Shown: positions 51,741-61,824, counted from the first letter of the stretch. The stretch is 64,000 nucleotides of DNA from JAODBQ01 sp047602055 (GCA_047602055.1 JASGIG010000001.1:3534001-3598000), one strand, 5' to 3'. The notes: generated from the sequence alone by a model not told the origin. Translations and numbers: made by a program.

Positions 51741-53153
51741 TCACACCGCGTCGTCCGGTCGTGGATGTGCTGGGCGGGCCTTCCAGAAGTAGTTGTGCAC
51801 GCCGCCGGCGGTGAACAGGCAGCGGAACGTCATCTCGACGCGATCGCCGATGCGCACCTGGGTCGGGTCGACGTCGGTCAGCTCGCACTGGAAGCGCCCG
51901 CCGCCGCCGAAGTCGACGGCGGCGACGACCATGGGCGGACTCAGCGAGTACGCGAGGTGGTCGATCGTGAACGTCGCCACGGTGCCGAGCACGTCGGCGA
52001 TCGGCTCGCCGACCATCTCGTCGACGGCACCGCAGTGGATGCACGACCGCTGCGGCGGCAGGTGACGGGTCCCGCACGCCGTGCACCTGCTGCCGACGAA
52101 CGCGTACTTCCACTCCGCCCGACGGGCCGCTGGCGGGGCCGCGGGCCGTTCGGGATCGGGCCGGCGCGGTGGCTCCCGCTCCAGTGCGCCACGCCACGTC
52201 AGGTACGTCTGGTAGTCGACGTCGCGACCGCGGTCGAGCTGGGCACGGAGCGGAACGGCCGTCGCCCGCTCGGAGGCCAGACCGGCCGCCCGGAGGATGA
52301 TCACGTCGGCGCCGTCGGCCACCGAGACGAGAGCGATCCGAGCGCCCGCCTCGGCGCGCTCCAGCGCGTCGATGATCGCCAACCCCGGTGCCGCTGAACC
52401 CGTGTTGCCGATGACGGCCGCGAGGTCGTCACCGGCGGCGGCCGCGCTCAACCCGCACGCCTGGACGGCCGAACGGATGGCCCGACCGTGGAGTCCGGCG
52501 GTGACCACGATGCCCAGGTCGTCGGGCGTGATCCCCGCCGCCTTGCACGCGTCGGCCACGGCCTGCTCGACGAGCGGCACGTAGGCCTGCTCGCCGAAGC
52601 GCTCCTCCCAGACGCGCGAGCCGAGCTCACCGGGCAGCCGCCAACGGTCGAGGAACTCCGCCGAGGCGGAACCGAAGGCCTCGATCTCGGCGAGGAGCGG
52701 GCCGTCACGCTCGTCGCCGATGACGAGTGCCGCGGCACCGTCGCCGCCGTCGCGCTCGTCGGTGGAGCCGGAACGTCCGGTGCGGATGTCGGCGAGCACC
52801 ACCAGCGCCGGTGGTCCGTCGGCGTGCTCGGCGGCCAGCCGGATCGCACCGACCGCGGAGCGCACCGATCCGAGCAGGTCGTAGGCGGCCGCGTCGGCGG
52901 GCAACCCGAGCGCGGCGTGGATCGCGACGGCGTTCGTCTTGTCGAGGTACGCCGGGTTCGCCGTCGAGAACAGCAGCGAGCCGACGACCGCTCGGGGCGC
53001 CGCCCGAAGCGCGGCGCGCGCGGCCTCGACGCCCATCGACGTGGTGTTCTCGTCGTGCCAGGCGATGGATCGCGAACCGGGCTTGCCACCGACGAGTGAT
53101 CGCGACAGGCGACCCACCGGAACGTGGGATCCGTAGGACAGCAGGCCTCTCAT
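51741..53153 (-). CDS. HMG-CoA-synthase-like / DUF35 OB-fold fusion protein
   Basis: Residues 1-310 form a thiolase fold of the HMG-CoA synthase/KAS III type: AWHDENTTSMGVEAARAAL, LVVLADIRTG, VVTAGLHGRAIRSAVQACGL (conserved His) and VIGNTGSAAPGLAIIDALE (conserved Asn). Where the catalytic Cys should stand (after AAAYDLLGS) there is Val at about position 97, so normal condensation is doubtful. From about 350 a DUF35 unit follows: zinc ribbon SRCTACGTRHLPPQRSCIHCG and OB fold TVATFTIDHLAYSL, CELTDVDPTQVRIGDRVEMT. DUF35 partners bridge thiolases and HMG-CoA synthase in archaea. A thiolase is encoded upstream in the same operon. 470 residues. Confidence 0.85.
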   Translation of the reverse strand: MRGLLSYGSHVPVGRLSRSLVGGKPGSRSIAWHDENTTSMGVEAARAALRAAPRAVVGSLLFSTANPAYLDKTNAVAIHAALGLPADAAAYDLLGSVRSAVGAIRLAAEHADGPPALVVLADIRTGRSGSTDERDGGDGAAALVIGDERDGPLLAEIEAFGSASAEFLDRWRLPGELGSRVWEERFGEQAYVPLVEQAVADACKAAGITPDDLGIVVTAGLHGRAIRSAVQACGLSAAAAGDDLAAVIGNTGSAAPGLAIIDALERAEAGARIALVSVADGADVIILRAAGLASERATAVPLRAQLDRGRDVDYQTYLTWRGALEREPPRRPDPERPAAPPAARRAEWKYAFVGSRCTACGTRHLPPQRSCIHCGAVDEMVGEPIADVLGTVATFTIDHLAYSLSPPMVVAAVDFGGGGRFQCELTDVDPTQVRIGDRVEMTFRCLFTAGGVHNYFWKARPAHPRPDDAV

Positions 53154-53157
53154 GACG

Positions 53158-55326
53158 TCATCTGTTCCTTTGCTCTTGCTGGGTCGGGATGCAGCGGGCG
53201 AGGACCTCGGCGAGGTGGAGCACCTCGACGCCCCGCCCGCTCGCGCTGACGCCGCCGCGCAGGTGCAGCACGCACCCGGGGTTCTCGGTGACGACGATGT
53301 CGGCGCCGCTGTCGTCGATGCAGGTCAGCTTGCGCTGCGTGATGTGCGCGGCCACCTCGGGCGCGCCGAGCGACGTCGATCCCCCGAAGCCGCAGCAGAC
53401 CTCGGCTTCGGCGAGAGGGACGATGTCGGCCCCGCACAGCCGCGCCAACAGGTCCTCCAGCTCGGCATGACGGCCGAGCACGTTGCTGCCCTGGCAGAAC
53501 CGGTGGACGGCGACGCGTTGCCGCGGCCGGTCGAACGCCGTCGCCGCCGCGGAGGCGGCCGGCCCGCGCAGGTACCCGGCGAGGTCGTAGAGCCGCGAGG
53601 CGACGCGTCGCCCTCGTTCGGCCCACGCCGGGTCGTCGGCGAACAGCCGCGGGTACTCGTGGGCGATCGCCACCAGGCAGCTCGTCGCCGGCGTGACGAT
53701 GTCGCCGGGCGATCGCTCCAGGACCTCGATCGTCTGGCAAGCGAGCCGTCGCGCCGTGTCCCAGTCACCGCAGTCGAAGGCCGGCAGCCCGCAGCAGTGC
53801 TGGGCCGGCGGGACGACGACGGCGGCACCGAGATGCTCCAGCACGGCGATCGTCGAGGTGACGAGCTGCGGGGCGAGCCGGTCGGACAGGCACTGCATGA
53901 ACAGCGAGACGACCAGCCGGCCGGCAGCGGCATCGCCGGCGTCGACGACATGGCGCCCCCGTACCGACGACCGCCGGCGGGCAGGCACCAGCGGCAGCAC
54001 GGGCGGCCGCCGCCAACCGACGTGGCGCCTGGCGAACGGCAGGTGCATCGAGCCCTTCCAGCTGAACGGACGGGTGGCGACGGCACCGGCGGCGGCGATC
54101 GTCGCCAGCACCCGCCGATGCCGCAGTGCCCACATCGCCGTGCGGCGCGTCGGGGCCAGCCCGCGCTCGTCCACGACGCGGCGACGGACGGTGAGGATCT
54201 GTTCGGCCAGCGGGATGGACGACGGGCAGACCGTCGTGCAGGCGCCACACGAGACGCACAGCGACTGGGGCTCGGCAGCGGCGTCGAGCCCGTGGTGGAA
54301 GGCCGTGTTCACCAGGCCGATCGCGCCGGTGTACACGTGCCCGAAGACGTGGCCGCCGACGACCTGATAGGGCGGGCAGACGTTGGCACACGCGCCGCAG
54401 CGGATGCAGGCGAGTGCATCGCTGAACTCGGTGTCGGCGGACATCGTCCGTCGCCCGTTGTCGACGAGCACGATGTGCTGGCGCTGGCCCGGCCGTGGGC
54501 CGGCCAGGAACGTCGTGTAGCTGGTGATCGGCTGCCCGGTTGCCGAGCGGGCCAGCAGCCGGGCCTGCAGCACCGCGTCGTCGATCCGCGGCAGCAGCTT
54601 CTCGATCCCGACGACGACCACGTGCACCGGCGGGAGCGACACCGACAGCCGGTTGTTGCCCTCGTTGCAGACGATCATGACGGTGCCGCTCTCGGCGATC
54701 AGCGCGTTGGCCCCCGAGATCCCGACGTCTGCGGCGAGGAACGCGCTGCGCAGCTCCGTCCGCACCGCGCGGACCATGCGCTCGATGTCGTCCGGCGGGA
54801 AGGGGCGATGGAGCACGGCGGTCAACGTCGCGGCGATCTCGTGGCGCCGCTTGTGGATCGCCGGCATCACGAGATGGCTCGGCCGGTCGTGACCGATCTG
54901 CAGGAGCCACTCGCCCAGGTCGGTCTCGAGCACGGTGAGGCCCGCGTGCTCCAGGTGCTCGTTGAGCCCGATCTCCTCGGTGACCATCGACTTGCCCTTG
55001 ACGACGAGACCGGCGCCCACCTCGTGGCACAACCTGGCCACCTCGGCGCGTGCTGCCGCCGCGTCGGCGACCGTCACGACGGTCGAACCGGCGGCCCTCG
55101 CCTGCTCGGTGAACGCCGCCACGTAGCCGTCGAGGTCTGCCGTGACCAACCGCTTGCGCGCCGCGAACCGCTCGCGGAGCTCGTCGAACGTCGCACCGCT
55201 GAGCCCCTCGAGCATCGAGATCTGCTCGTCGCGGCTCGTGCGCCACGATCGCTGGAACGCGAGCAGGCCGTCCCGGACGTTCGGGTTGTCGAGGGCCTCG
55301 TCGTACCGCTCGGCGAACGGCTTCAC
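53158..55326 (-). CDS. LutB-LutA fusion, Fe-S lactate-utilisation-type oxidoreductase
   Basis: A 722-residue fusion. Residues 1-450 are LutB-like: LUD domain (VKGKSMVTEEIGLNEHLEHA, VGISGANALIAESGTVMIV) and two 4Fe-4S clusters, CIRCGACANVCPPYQV and CVSCGACTTVCPSSIPL. After an Arg-rich linker, residues 475-720 are LutA-like with two CCG motifs: LFMQCLSDRLAP...QHCCGLPAFDCG and RFCQGSNVLGRH...VCCGFGGSTSLG, which bind a heterodisulfide-reductase-type cluster. The LutABC system oxidises L-lactate; here with thiolase and CoA ligase another hydroxyacid may be used. GTG overlaps the lutC stop (GTGA). Normally LutA and LutB are separate proteins. Confidence 0.9.
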   Translation of the reverse strand: MKPFAERYDEALDNPNVRDGLLAFQRSWRTSRDEQISMLEGLSGATFDELRERFAARKRLVTADLDGYVAAFTEQARAAGSTVVTVADAAAARAEVARLCHEVGAGLVVKGKSMVTEEIGLNEHLEHAGLTVLETDLGEWLLQIGHDRPSHLVMPAIHKRRHEIAATLTAVLHRPFPPDDIERMVRAVRTELRSAFLAADVGISGANALIAESGTVMIVCNEGNNRLSVSLPPVHVVVVGIEKLLPRIDDAVLQARLLARSATGQPITSYTTFLAGPRPGQRQHIVLVDNGRRTMSADTEFSDALACIRCGACANVCPPYQVVGGHVFGHVYTGAIGLVNTAFHHGLDAAAEPQSLCVSCGACTTVCPSSIPLAEQILTVRRRVVDERGLAPTRRTAMWALRHRRVLATIAAAGAVATRPFSWKGSMHLPFARRHVGWRRPPVLPLVPARRRSSVRGRHVVDAGDAAAGRLVVSLFMQCLSDRLAPQLVTSTIAVLEHLGAAVVVPPAQHCCGLPAFDCGDWDTARRLACQTIEVLERSPGDIVTPATSCLVAIAHEYPRLFADDPAWAERGRRVASRLYDLAGYLRGPAASAAATAFDRPRQRVAVHRFCQGSNVLGRHAELEDLLARLCGADIVPLAEAEVCCGFGGSTSLGAPEVAAHITQRKLTCIDDSGADIVVTENPGCVLHLRGGVSASGRGVEVLHLAEVLARCIPTQQEQRNR

Positions 55327-55910
55327 CGGACGACCACGAGGCGCAGCGCGACCGCACCCTGCACACCGATGGTCAGCGACCGCTCGATGTCCGCCGTGCG
55401 CGACGGTCCGCTGTGCAGCGCGACGTACGACGGGGCCGCATGGTCGTGCAACTCCTCGGCGACGGCGTCGAGGTCGCGCCGGAACGCGTCGCGCTCGACG
55501 ATCACGACCACGTCCGCCGTGAGCATCGTGACGACGCGATCGGCCAGCGTCGGCTCGCCGATCACCACGCTGCCGGTCTCGGCGATCGCCATCGACGCGT
55601 ACGCGACCCCGACCCCCGCGTTGGCGGCGGCCTCGACGACCGCGCGACCGTGCGCATCGTCGAGAGCCACACCACCAGCCGCCGCGGCGAAGCCGGGGAA
55701 CCGTCGCTCGAGCTCGGGTGCGACCACGATCGAGCTGTCCCCGGCGACGCGGCGGATCACGTCGAGCGCGCCGGCGAGGTCGTCGACCTCATCGACGGCG
55801 GCGCCGAGCGCCTGCGCCCGCTCGGCAAACGACGCGATCAGCGCGTCGTCGACCGGCGTGACGCCCGGCGGCGGGGGGAAGACCTCGGAGGGCTGGACGT
55901 CAGTGGACAC
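55323..55910 (-). CDS. LutC-like LUD-domain protein
   Basis: A 195-residue LUD-domain protein: SIVVAPELERRFPGFAAAAG, GVGVAYASMAIAETGSVVIG, EPTLADRVVTMLTADVVVIV and the glycine-rich YVALHSGPSRTADIERSLTI, which is the LutC C-terminal signature. It is the third component of the lactate-utilisation complex. GTG at 55910 overlaps the CoA-ligase 3' end by 11 nt, and its stop overlaps the LutB-LutA start. Confidence 0.88.
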   Translation of the reverse strand: MSTDVQPSEVFPPPPGVTPVDDALIASFAERAQALGAAVDEVDDLAGALDVIRRVAGDSSIVVAPELERRFPGFAAAAGGVALDDAHGRAVVEAAANAGVGVAYASMAIAETGSVVIGEPTLADRVVTMLTADVVVIVERDAFRRDLDAVAEELHDHAAPSYVALHSGPSRTADIERSLTIGVQGAVALRLVVVR

Positions 55911-57483
55911 CGCGGCCTTCGCCCGACCAGTACGCCTTCTTGAGTGCCGTCTTGTCGGGCTTGCCGACCGGGGTCTGCGGCATCTCGTCGAGGAAGTCGA
56001 TCGACTTCGGCGCCTGGATCGGTCCCTTCTGGCTGCGCACCAGCTCCTGGAGGACGGTGGGCTCGACGGACGCACAGGGCCGGAGCACGACGCACGCCTT
56101 GACCGCCTCGCCCCAACGCTCGTCGGGGACGCCGATCACCGCCGCGGCGGCGACGGCCGGGTGCGAGCCGAGGACGTCCTCGACCTCACGCGGGTAGACG
56201 TTGAACCCGCCGGAGATGATGACCTCCTTCAGGCGATCGACGATGTAGAGGTACCCGTCCTCGTCGCGACGGGCGACGTCGCCGGTGTGCAGCCAACCGC
56301 CACGCAGCGCCTGGGCGGTCTCCTCCGGGCGCTTCCAGTAGCCGTCCATGACGATCCGGCCGCGGACGCAGATCTCGCCGTTCTCGCCGACGGGGACCTC
56401 GTTGCCGTCCTCGTCCTGCAGCTGGACGCGGCAGCCGACCATCGGCTGGCCGCACGAGGCGAGCAGCTCCGGCCGGGCGGGGTCGTGGTCCTCCTTGCGC
56501 AGGACCGTCACCGTGTTCGGTGCCTCGGTCTGGCCGTACAGCTGCATCATCACCGGACCGATCCGCTCGACGGCCTCGGCGAGGCGTGTCGGCGAGGCGG
56601 GCGACGACCCGTAGATGAACGTCTCCAGGCTGGACAGGTCGGTGCGATCGAGATCGGGGTGGTCGAGCAGGCTGTAGATCGCCGTCGGCACACCGAGCAT
56701 GCAGGTGATCCGCTCGCGCTCGATCGCCTGCAGCACGGCGCCGGGCTCGAAGCGCTCCAGCAGGTGGACCGTGCCGCCGCGCAGCAGCGTCGGCAGCACC
56801 ATCGTGCCGGCGCTGTGGCTCAGCGGGGTGGCTAGCAACGTCCTCATCTGCTGCGGGAGCTGCCAGTCCGACAGCGTCATCATCACGTTCATCACCCGGA
56901 CGCGGTGAGAGATGACGACGCCCTTGGGCTTGCCGGTCGTCCCGCCGGTGTAGCTCAACGAGCTGATCAGCGTCTCGGGATGCTCCGGCCAGAACGGCGT
57001 CCCCGACTCGTCGTCGGCGAGGGCGAAGACGTCGGGGCGGTCGCTCGGCCCCATGGACACCGCGTCCGCGCAACCGGACATCGCCACGATCTCGCCGGCG
57101 CGCTCGGTGTGCATCGGGTCGAACACGAGCAGGTCGATCTCCGCGTCCTGCAGGATGAACGACTGGTCGGCCGCCGACAGCAGCGGGTGCAGCGGCGTGT
57201 AGCGGCAGCCGAGGAGCTGCGCTGCGCTCTGGACCGCGAAGATCTCCGAGCGGTTCGGCGACAGCAGCGACACGGCGTTGCCGGGACCGAGACCGCGCTT
57301 GGCGAGCGCCCGCGCCATGGCGAAGGTCAGCTTGGCCATCTCTCGGTAGGTGTACTGCCGGCCGCCGTCGACGAACGCGACCCGGTCGGGCGTGCGCGTC
57401 AGGGCGAGGTAGACGAGGTCGGCGCCGGCGATGCCGCCGGTGACCTCGGTGTCGACCGTCGGCATGGCGCCGATCGTGGTCAC
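55900..57483 (-). CDS. Acyl-CoA ligase (AMP-binding family)
   Basis: Activates a carboxylic acid to its CoA ester through an acyl-AMP. 527 residues with P-loop LISSLSYTGGTTGKPKGVVI, MMQLYGQTEAPNTVTVLRKE, GWLHTGDVARRDEDGYLYIV, DRLKEVIISGGFNVYPREVE and the C-terminal catalytic Lys in TPVGKPDKTALKKAYW. It resembles fatty- or aromatic-acid CoA ligases; substrate not predictable. GTG at 57483 overlaps the thiolase stop (GTGA); the frame extends further upstream but without homology. Confidence 0.92.
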   Translation of the reverse strand: MTTIGAMPTVDTEVTGGIAGADLVYLALTRTPDRVAFVDGGRQYTYREMAKLTFAMARALAKRGLGPGNAVSLLSPNRSEIFAVQSAAQLLGCRYTPLHPLLSAADQSFILQDAEIDLLVFDPMHTERAGEIVAMSGCADAVSMGPSDRPDVFALADDESGTPFWPEHPETLISSLSYTGGTTGKPKGVVISHRVRVMNVMMTLSDWQLPQQMRTLLATPLSHSAGTMVLPTLLRGGTVHLLERFEPGAVLQAIERERITCMLGVPTAIYSLLDHPDLDRTDLSSLETFIYGSSPASPTRLAEAVERIGPVMMQLYGQTEAPNTVTVLRKEDHDPARPELLASCGQPMVGCRVQLQDEDGNEVPVGENGEICVRGRIVMDGYWKRPEETAQALRGGWLHTGDVARRDEDGYLYIVDRLKEVIISGGFNVYPREVEDVLGSHPAVAAAAVIGVPDERWGEAVKACVVLRPCASVEPTVLQELVRSQKGPIQAPKSIDFLDEMPQTPVGKPDKTALKKAYWSGEGRGVH

Positions 57484-58676
57484 GAGTCGCGCTCCGTGCC
57501 GACGACGCTGACGAAGCTCACGCAGTTTCCGGGTGCGCCGCCGAGGTTCTGGGTCAGCGCCAGCGATCGACCGTGCAGGTCGAGCTGGCGCTCGGGCGGT
57601 GCCTCGCCGCGCAGCTGCAGCCAGCACTCGAACAACATCCGCAGGCCTGACGCGCCGATCGGGTGCCCGAAGCTCTTCAGCCCGCCGTCCGGGTTGACGG
57701 GTAGGTCGCCGTCGCGGTCGAAGCGACCGTCGAGGACGTCACGCCATGCCTGGCCGCGCTCGGCGATGCCGAGATCCTCGAGCAGGATCATCTCCGTCGG
57801 GGTGAAGCAGTCGTGCACCTCGGCCATCGCCAGCTGCTGGCGAGGGTCGGTGATGCCGGCCTCGCGATAGGCGTCGGCCGCCGAACGCACGACCTCCGGG
57901 AAGCTGGTGTAGTGGTAGTCCGGGTCGATGCGACCGGACGCCGGACCGGCGGTGATCGCCAGCCCCTTGATGTACAGCGGGTGCTCCGTGTAGCGGTGGG
58001 CGTCCTCGGCGCGAACGAGGATCGCCGCAGCAGCGCCGTCGCTGACGCCCGAGCAGTCGAAGACGCGCAGCTGACCGGCGACGACCGGCGCCGACGAGAT
58101 CGTCTCCATGCTGACCGGCTTGCGGAACTGCGCCCGAGGGTTGCGCGCCCCGTTCTCGTGGTTCTTCCACGCGACGCGGCTCATCGCCTCGCGCATCTGC
58201 TCCTCGGACAGGCCGTACTCCTCCGCGTACGCCGGGGCGAGCAGGCTCATCGGCGCCGGCGCGGTCATCCCCACCTCGGTGCCGTCGTCGGGGGGCCGCG
58301 CCGACACCAGGCCGGAGTAGCCGGAGTCCTTCAGCTTCTCGACGCCGACGGCCATCACCACGTCGTAGGCGCCGCTGGCCACCGCGTAGCAGGCGTTGCG
58401 CAGCGCCTCCGACCCGGACGCGCACATGTTCTCCACCCGCGTCACCGGCTTGTAGTCCAGCGCCAGCGGGCGCGACAGCGTCAGGCCGCTGACGCCGGAG
58501 CCGAGCGTGCTCAGCCAGTACGCGTCGATCGCGTCCTTGTCGACGCCGGCCGAGCGCATCGCCTCCAACGACGCGTCCAGGACGAGGTCGTCGACGCTCC
58601 TGTCCCAGTGCTCGCCGAACGGCGTGCACCCCATCCCGACGATCGCGACCTGGTCACGGATCCCCTTGGTTGCCAC
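57480..58676 (-). CDS. SCP-x-like thiolase / acetyl-CoA acetyltransferase
   Basis: A 398-residue thiolase-fold enzyme: VAIVGMGCTPFGEHWDRSVD, the nucleophile region RVENMCASGSEALRNACYAV, AMAEVHDCFTPTEMILLEDL and GGLKSFGHPIGASGLRMLFE (the His-containing GHP motif), ending ALTQNLGGAPGNCVSFV. The HDCF motif and short form mark the lipid-transfer/SCP-x group that cleaves or condenses acyl-CoA and often works with a DUF35 partner, which here may be the fused domain downstream in the operon. ATG start; 15 bp after the amidohydrolase stop. Confidence 0.92.
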   Translation of the reverse strand: MATKGIRDQVAIVGMGCTPFGEHWDRSVDDLVLDASLEAMRSAGVDKDAIDAYWLSTLGSGVSGLTLSRPLALDYKPVTRVENMCASGSEALRNACYAVASGAYDVVMAVGVEKLKDSGYSGLVSARPPDDGTEVGMTAPAPMSLLAPAYAEEYGLSEEQMREAMSRVAWKNHENGARNPRAQFRKPVSMETISSAPVVAGQLRVFDCSGVSDGAAAAILVRAEDAHRYTEHPLYIKGLAITAGPASGRIDPDYHYTSFPEVVRSAADAYREAGITDPRQQLAMAEVHDCFTPTEMILLEDLGIAERGQAWRDVLDGRFDRDGDLPVNPDGGLKSFGHPIGASGLRMLFECWLQLRGEAPPERQLDLHGRSLALTQNLGGAPGNCVSFVSVVGTERDS

Positions 58677-58691
58677 GGTGCCCTTTCCGAC

Positions 58692-59817
58692 TCAGTAGAA
58701 GTTCAGGAGACGACGAGCGTTGAGCTCGGTGATCTTGCGCAGCTCGTCCTCCGGCACGCCGACGAACATCTCCTCGATGGCCTTGAGGCTGTGCGGCCAG
58801 GTGCTGTCGGCGTGCGGGTAGTCCGACTCCCACAGCATCTTGTCGACGCCGATGTGGTGCCGCAGCTCGATCGCCACCCGGTCGTCGATCACGCACACGT
58901 AGATGTTCTTCTTGAACAGCTCCGACGGCGGGATCTCCAGGTAGCGCCCGTCCTCCCACTTGTAGCGGTCGAAGCAGTTGTCGGCGCGCTCCATGAGGTA
59001 CGGCACCCAACCGCCGCCCCCCTCGGACAGGGTGCACTTGATGTTCGGGAACTCGTGGAAGACGTGCGAGAACACGAAGTCGCTCGCCGCCATCATCGAG
59101 CCCAGCCCGACGAGGCTCTTGACGACCAGCTCCGGAGCGTCGTCGGACGTGCGGGCGAGGACGCGAGCCGGAGCCGATGTGCATGCACAGCGCCATGTCG
59201 GTCTCCTCGAGGACGCGGAACACCGGGTCCCAGTAGCGCGAGTGGATCGACGGCAGGCCCAGCGCGTACGGCGCCTCAGAGAAGGCCAGCGCCCGCGCCC
59301 CGCGGGCGGCGATGCGCTCGATCTCGGTCACCGCCAGCTGCGGGTCCCACAGCGGGATGATGCCCAGCGGGATGAACCGGCCCGGGTAGGCCTCGTACCA
59401 CTCCTCGATGATGTAGTCGTTGTAGGCCTGCACGCACAGCAGCGCGAGGTCCTTGTCCTCCGCCTCCGAGAACGTCTGGCCGCAGAACCTGGCGAAGCTG
59501 GGGAAGCACATCTGCGCCTGGACGCCGTCGGTGTCCATGTCCTTGACCCGCTCGGCCGGGTCGTAGCAACCGGGGCGCATCTCGTCGAAGCGCATCGGGT
59601 CGCGGCGGATCTCCTCGAACGTCTTGCCGGCCACGCTGGCGTGGCCGATGTTCGGGATCTCCTTGCCGTCGTAGACCCACACCTGCTGGCCGTCCGGCTT
59701 CTCCACCACCCGCGGCCCCTGCTCGCGCAGCGCTGCCGGGAGACGCTCCTGCCACACGCCCGGCCGCTCGATGACGTGGTCATCGACGGAGATCGGCTTC
59801 AGATCATTCGGCAACAT
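58692..59817 (-). CDS. Amidohydrolase (ACMSD-like), frameshifted
   Basis: A metal-dependent hydrolase/decarboxylase of the amidohydrolase-2 group: ISVDDHVIERPGVWQERLPA (metal-site start), CFPSFARFCGQTFSEAEDKD, PLGIIPLWDPQLAVTEIERI and ALCMHIGSG. After GSGSR the frame is lost near 59160; LARTSDDAPELVVKSLVGLG, FSHVFHEFPNIKCTLSEGGG and MLWESDYPHADSTWPHS (catalytic Asp) continue in another frame. Removing one base joins them into about 375 residues, normal for the group. ATG at 59817 is 7 nt from GAGG; ATG at 59823 is closer than usual. It follows the transporter lipoprotein gene after a hairpin. Confidence 0.85.
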
Positions 59818-59855
59818 CGCCATTCCTCTTCTCGTTCGGTTCTCGCTCGGTGGGC

Positions 59856-59890
59856 GGGGTCGGTCCCGGCAGCGCGCCGCGACCGACCCC
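59856..59890 (-). terminator. Hairpin between transporter lipoprotein and amidohydrolase
   Basis: Ten perfect base pairs, GGGGTCGGTC and GACCGACCCC, with extra inner CGGC/GCCG pairing, 16 nt after the lipoprotein stop. It could partly terminate or protect the transporter mRNA, making the binding protein more abundant than the enzymes downstream. Confidence 0.55.
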
Positions 59891-59906
59891 GTCCTGGTTA
59901 GATGAC

Positions 59907-61602
59907 TCAGTCGGCGACGAAGCCCATGTAGGCCACGCGGGTGACCCCGATGGACCACGGCTGGTAGTTGCCGACCTTCGTGCTGTAGGCGGTGACGTTG
60001 GCCCGGAAGTACAGCGGGATCGACGGCACCTGCTCCTTGATGACCTCGTTCAGGTCCTTGTACGCCTGGATCCGCTCGTCGCGGTCCGTCGTCGCCAGCA
60101 CCTTGTCCAGACCTTCGAGGAGCCCGGGAGGCGCGTCCTTGCCGACGTTCGAGTACGACGTCGTCGGCCACGTGGCGACGTACGAGCCGGCCGGCTCGGC
60201 GCTGCCCGGATCGGAGTACTGGCCGATGTTGAACTCGCGGCGCTCGAAGAACGCCTGCACGCCCTGGCTGCGGTCCATCGGGTGCAGCTCGTAGTCGATG
60301 CCGACCTTGGCGAGCTGGGCGCGGATCACCTCGTTGCGACGGACCTCGGTGGTGTCGGTCGGCATCACCACGGTGACCTTGAAGCCATCCGGGTAGCCGG
60401 CCTCGGCGAGGAGCTGCTTGGCCCGGTCAGGGTCGTACCTGAATGCCTCGGCCATCGACGGGTCGTACGCCCAGTGACTGCTGTTCGCCGACATGTAGCC
60501 CGGCTCACCCTGGCCGTCGGCGGCCGCCTTGACCAGCTCGTCGCGGTTGATGGCGATCGCCATGGCCAACCGCACCCGCGGGTCGTCGAGCGGCTTGTTC
60601 GAGCGGTCCAGCGTCAGCTGGTACAGCCACGAGCCGACCGGGGCGGAGGCGACGAGGTCCTTGTCCCCCTGCAGACGGTCGTAGTCGGCCGGGTCGAGGC
60701 CGTCGGCGAAGTCGATGTCACCTGACATCAGCGCGTTGACGGCGGCCTTGCGATCGGTGATGACGCGCAGCTCGAGCTTGTCCACGTGGATGCTCGACGG
60801 ATCCCAGTAGTCGGCGAAGCGCTCCAGCTCGATCCGGTCACCGGTGCGCCACTCGACCAGCTTGAACGGGCCGGCACCGACGGGCGCGCGGCCGAAGGCC
60901 TCAGCGTCCTTCTGCACGGCCGTCGGCGAGGTGACCATGCCGGCGCGGTCGGCCAGGCGACCGAGCACGGTGATGTCGGGCTTGCTCAGGTGCAGCGCCA
61001 CCGTGTCGGGGCCGGTGACCTCGATGCTGTCGACGGACTGCAGCTGCGGTTGCTTCGCATCCGTCCGGTAGCGCTCGAGTGAGAAGCGCACCGACTCGGC
61101 ATCCATCGGTGTGCCGTCCTGGAACTTGACGCCCTGGCGCAGGGTCAACGTCAGCGTCTTGCCGTCCGCGCTGTAGTCCCACTTCGTCGCCAGGCCGGGA
61201 CCGGGCTCACCGGTGTTGGCGTCGAGCTTGATCAGCGTGTCGAAGATCGGCAGGAGCATCTGGACGTCCGAGCCGAGGTTGCCCTGGACGGGATCAAGGT
61301 TGGACGCGTCCGTCGCCAGCCCCACGCGCAGCGTGCCGCCCTCCTTCAGGGCGACGGCCGGTGTCGACGGGCTGCTGGCGTTAGTCGACGACGGGCCCTC
61401 GGCCGAGGTGCCGCCGGTCGAGGTGCCGCCGGTCGACGACGGTGTCCCTGCGGCCGATGTCGGCGTCGCCGCGGCGGTCGTCTCGACGGCCGAGCCGGCC
61501 GGTGCCGCAGCTCGTCGTCGACGATCCCTTGCCGTCGGACCCGCAGCTCGTCATCAATCCCAGCGACACCACCAGTGCCGCGGCGATGGCGCCCCGCTTC
61601 AT
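59907..61602 (-). CDS. ABC transporter solute-binding lipoprotein (SBP family 5), frameshifted
   Basis: The N-terminus at 61602 is a lipoprotein signal, MKRGAIAAALVVSLGLMTSCGS, with the lipobox L-M-T-S-C. After GKGSSTT the frame is lost near 61512; removing one base continues through an Ala/Ser/Thr-rich tether into EGGTLRVGLATDASNLDPVQ, the family-5 start. Further signatures: SADGKTLTLTLRQGVKFQDG, RLAMAIAINRDELVKAA, QLLAEAGYPDGFKV and VPSIPLYFRANVTAYSTKVG. Such proteins bind peptides, but also nickel, opines or sugars. About 564 residues after repair. Located after the two permeases, 222 bp from the nearest; no gene lies in that gap. Confidence 0.88.
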
Positions 61603-61824
61603 GGGTGATCCCCCGTACCCGTACCGATCATCTGGTCTCCCCTTCCTTGTCCCTGTGTGTCGGCAGCGACCAGGGAGACGGGCGCGGCAACGTCGTGCTG
61701 CTCAGCGCGCATGCGGGCCCCTCGACGACAGGGTCGTCGTCTCCCGGTCACATCAAGGGTCAATCCCCCGACGACCACAGCGTACCGAACTTTCGGAGAG
61801 CAGTCAACTGTCATCTGTCATCCG

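Noticed and set aside
53152..56835. A 1227-codon plus-strand open frame opposite the Lut and CoA-ligase genes
   Set aside because: Same reason: the minus strand encodes full-length recognised proteins with Fe-S and AMP-binding motifs, and the plus frame has no family character.
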